Source: an uncultured Phocaeicola sp. (lineage in GTDB: Bacteria > Bacteroidota > Bacteroidia > Bacteroidales > Bacteroidaceae). Taken from it: a stretch of 64,000 nt of DNA. Position numbers and translations under genes: made by a program. Positions 63,182-64,000 of the stretch are shown one piece after another; position 1 is the stretch's first letter, and every line of letters starts with the position of its first letter. The notes beneath the pieces are model-generated. The model saw only the letters and a list, made by a program, of their open reading frames with translations. It was not told where the DNA came from and did no database searches. Where the stretch lies: NCBI GenBank assembly GCA_944320845.1, contig CALUJA010000003.1, positions 62,001 through 126,000 on the forward strand, in the 5' to 3' direction.

Positions 63182-64000
63182 ATGCCTGACTCTGAAACCA
63201 ACCGTATCGAACTGCAGTCTTTCGATTTGTTCGGGCGAATCGAGCGCGCCCACCGCCATCCGGCCGCTTCTCCCGACAACCTGCGCGCCAAATATGCCCT
63301 ACTCTATAAAGTGCTGGAAGAGGCCTGCCATGAACTGACCTCCCATGTAAACTTCTCTTTCGCCAATCTGTTTTCGCGTCTTGACTATATCTGCAAGATG
63401 AAACGCATGACCCCATCGGACCGCTATGCCGTGCAGACCATGCGGAGGCACTGCAATGCGGCCATGCGAAACGACTTCCACCCCGACATGACCGAATATC
63501 TTTACGACTTGCGGGCGCTGGCCTGCTTCGTTGCAGCAGGATTCGGAGGCAAGATACCTTCAACGCTTCTCTCTGCACTGCCTCCCGGCAACCGTCCCTA
63601 CAGGGAAGAACATTCTGCGCACATTCCCTATCTCCGGGCATCCGTGGTCAGCTGGAACGACCAACATATCTTCGCCGCCACCGACAGCGACAAAGACCCG
63701 TTTATCGACATTGACTATGCGAAGGGAGGCTACAACGGAGACCTGACTTACCTGCGTGAACTGCTCGCCGAGAACCTGCCCATCAACCTGCTGGATATAC
63801 AAATAGATGAGCGGCACTGCTATATTCCCCGACTTGTCATTATCCATCCCGACTATCTGATAGACATCAGCTCACTGGCCGCCTGCTTCCGCGAGTACGG
63901 CCACCACCCGCTAAACCATCTTATCAACAAGATAAAACCCCGTCCCAATACCGCCGCCATCCTGATGGGTAACCTTGCCGGCCAGTTTTTGGACGACTAT
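63182..64000 (+). CDS. N-terminal part of a large protein, probably a helicase/ATPase (truncated by window end)
   Basis: An open frame from ATG 63182 (MPDSETNRIELQSFDLFGRI) runs without stop to the last base, 273 codons. The visible part is soluble and helical at first (ALLYKVLEEACHELTSHVNF), then has a conserved-looking segment (RLVIIHPDYLIDISSLAACF; LNHLINKIKPRPNTAAILMG). I recall this segment from the N-terminal region of large Bacteroidales Dna2-like helicase/nuclease proteins of over 1000 residues, but no helicase motif is within the window, so this is a tentative call. Confidence 0.6.
   Translation, partial: MPDSETNRIELQSFDLFGRIERAHRHPAASPDNLRAKYALLYKVLEEACHELTSHVNFSFANLFSRLDYICKMKRMTPSDRYAVQTMRRHCNAAMRNDFHPDMTEYLYDLRALACFVAAGFGGKIPSTLLSALPPGNRPYREEHSAHIPYLRASVVSWNDQHIFAATDSDKDPFIDIDYAKGGYNGDLTYLRELLAENLPINLLDIQIDERHCYIPRLVIIHPDYLIDISSLAACFREYGHHPLNHLINKIKPRPNTAAILMGNLAGQFLDDY

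Noticed and set aside
1..64000. CRISPR array, tRNA, rRNA, prophage or insertion sequence
   Set aside because: No regularly spaced repeats, tRNA-like TpsiC arms, transposase or integrase motifs were noticed on reading; a dedicated scan was not possible.

Overview
The window reads as a chromosomal segment of a gut-type Bacteroidales bacterium, most likely family Bacteroidaceae (Bacteroides/Phocaeicola-like). The grounds are promoters of the Bacteroidetes type (-7 box TAnnTTTG, sometimes with a TTTG near -33) in front of many genes, a SusCD-independent xylan-degradation locus with a one-protein hybrid two-component regulator (HTCS), type III glutamine synthetase, LL-diaminopimelate aminotransferase, a long PPi-dependent phosphofructokinase, fused HisB, and DUF3078, DUF2721, DUF1460 and TIGR02757 proteins. 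No rRNA, tRNA, CRISPR array, phage or transposase gene was seen.

Layout. 1-737 is gene-free and holds two diverged copies of a roughly 140-bp inverted-repeat element between two outward-facing promoters. 738-5640 carries cell-envelope and repair genes (LysM/periplasmic-binding-like protein, beta-barrel protein, exonuclease III, diacylglycerol/undecaprenol kinase, PAP2 phosphatase, TIGR02757). 5730-9386 has a MaoC hydratase diverging from an acyl-CoA synthetase and a surface-repeat protein. 9395-17830 holds a Crp/Fnr regulator, a YitT membrane protein, then dapL, glnN, glnS and a TPR protein.

18020-42011 is the accessory highlight, a glucuronoxylan locus. Operon A (18158-25439) encodes an acetyl-esterase, a GPH symporter, a GH10 xylanase lipoprotein, a cytoplasmic GH43 and a GH67 alpha-glucuronidase. 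A GH35-type enzyme faces it (25597-27312, minus). Operon B (27676-35334) encodes GH115, a GH43 lipoprotein and a second GH115 that is split by an in-frame TAG codon. A third GH43 (minus) and the HTCS (37917-42011) follow. Deacetylation, backbone cleavage, removal of (methyl)glucuronic acid by two enzyme families, import and intracellular xylo-oligosaccharide cleavage would act together. Both operon promoters share an ATGTAAC / AAAGCTTT(T)GA motif about 60 bp before the -7 box, a candidate HTCS operator. No susC/susD pair lies in the window.

42125-52831 is housekeeping: DUF1460, TRIC-type channel and DUF3078 (minus operon), then pyrG, yidC, DUF2721, an S9 peptidase lipoprotein and hisB. 52952-64000 carries an AlkD-like protein, a FadL-like outer-membrane protein and a Trp/Tyr/Gly-rich protein (minus operon), prmA, a flavodoxin-like reductase, a membrane-anchored GH25 lysozyme, pfp, a small conserved protein with an acyltransferase, a lipoprotein, and the start of a large protein that runs off the window.
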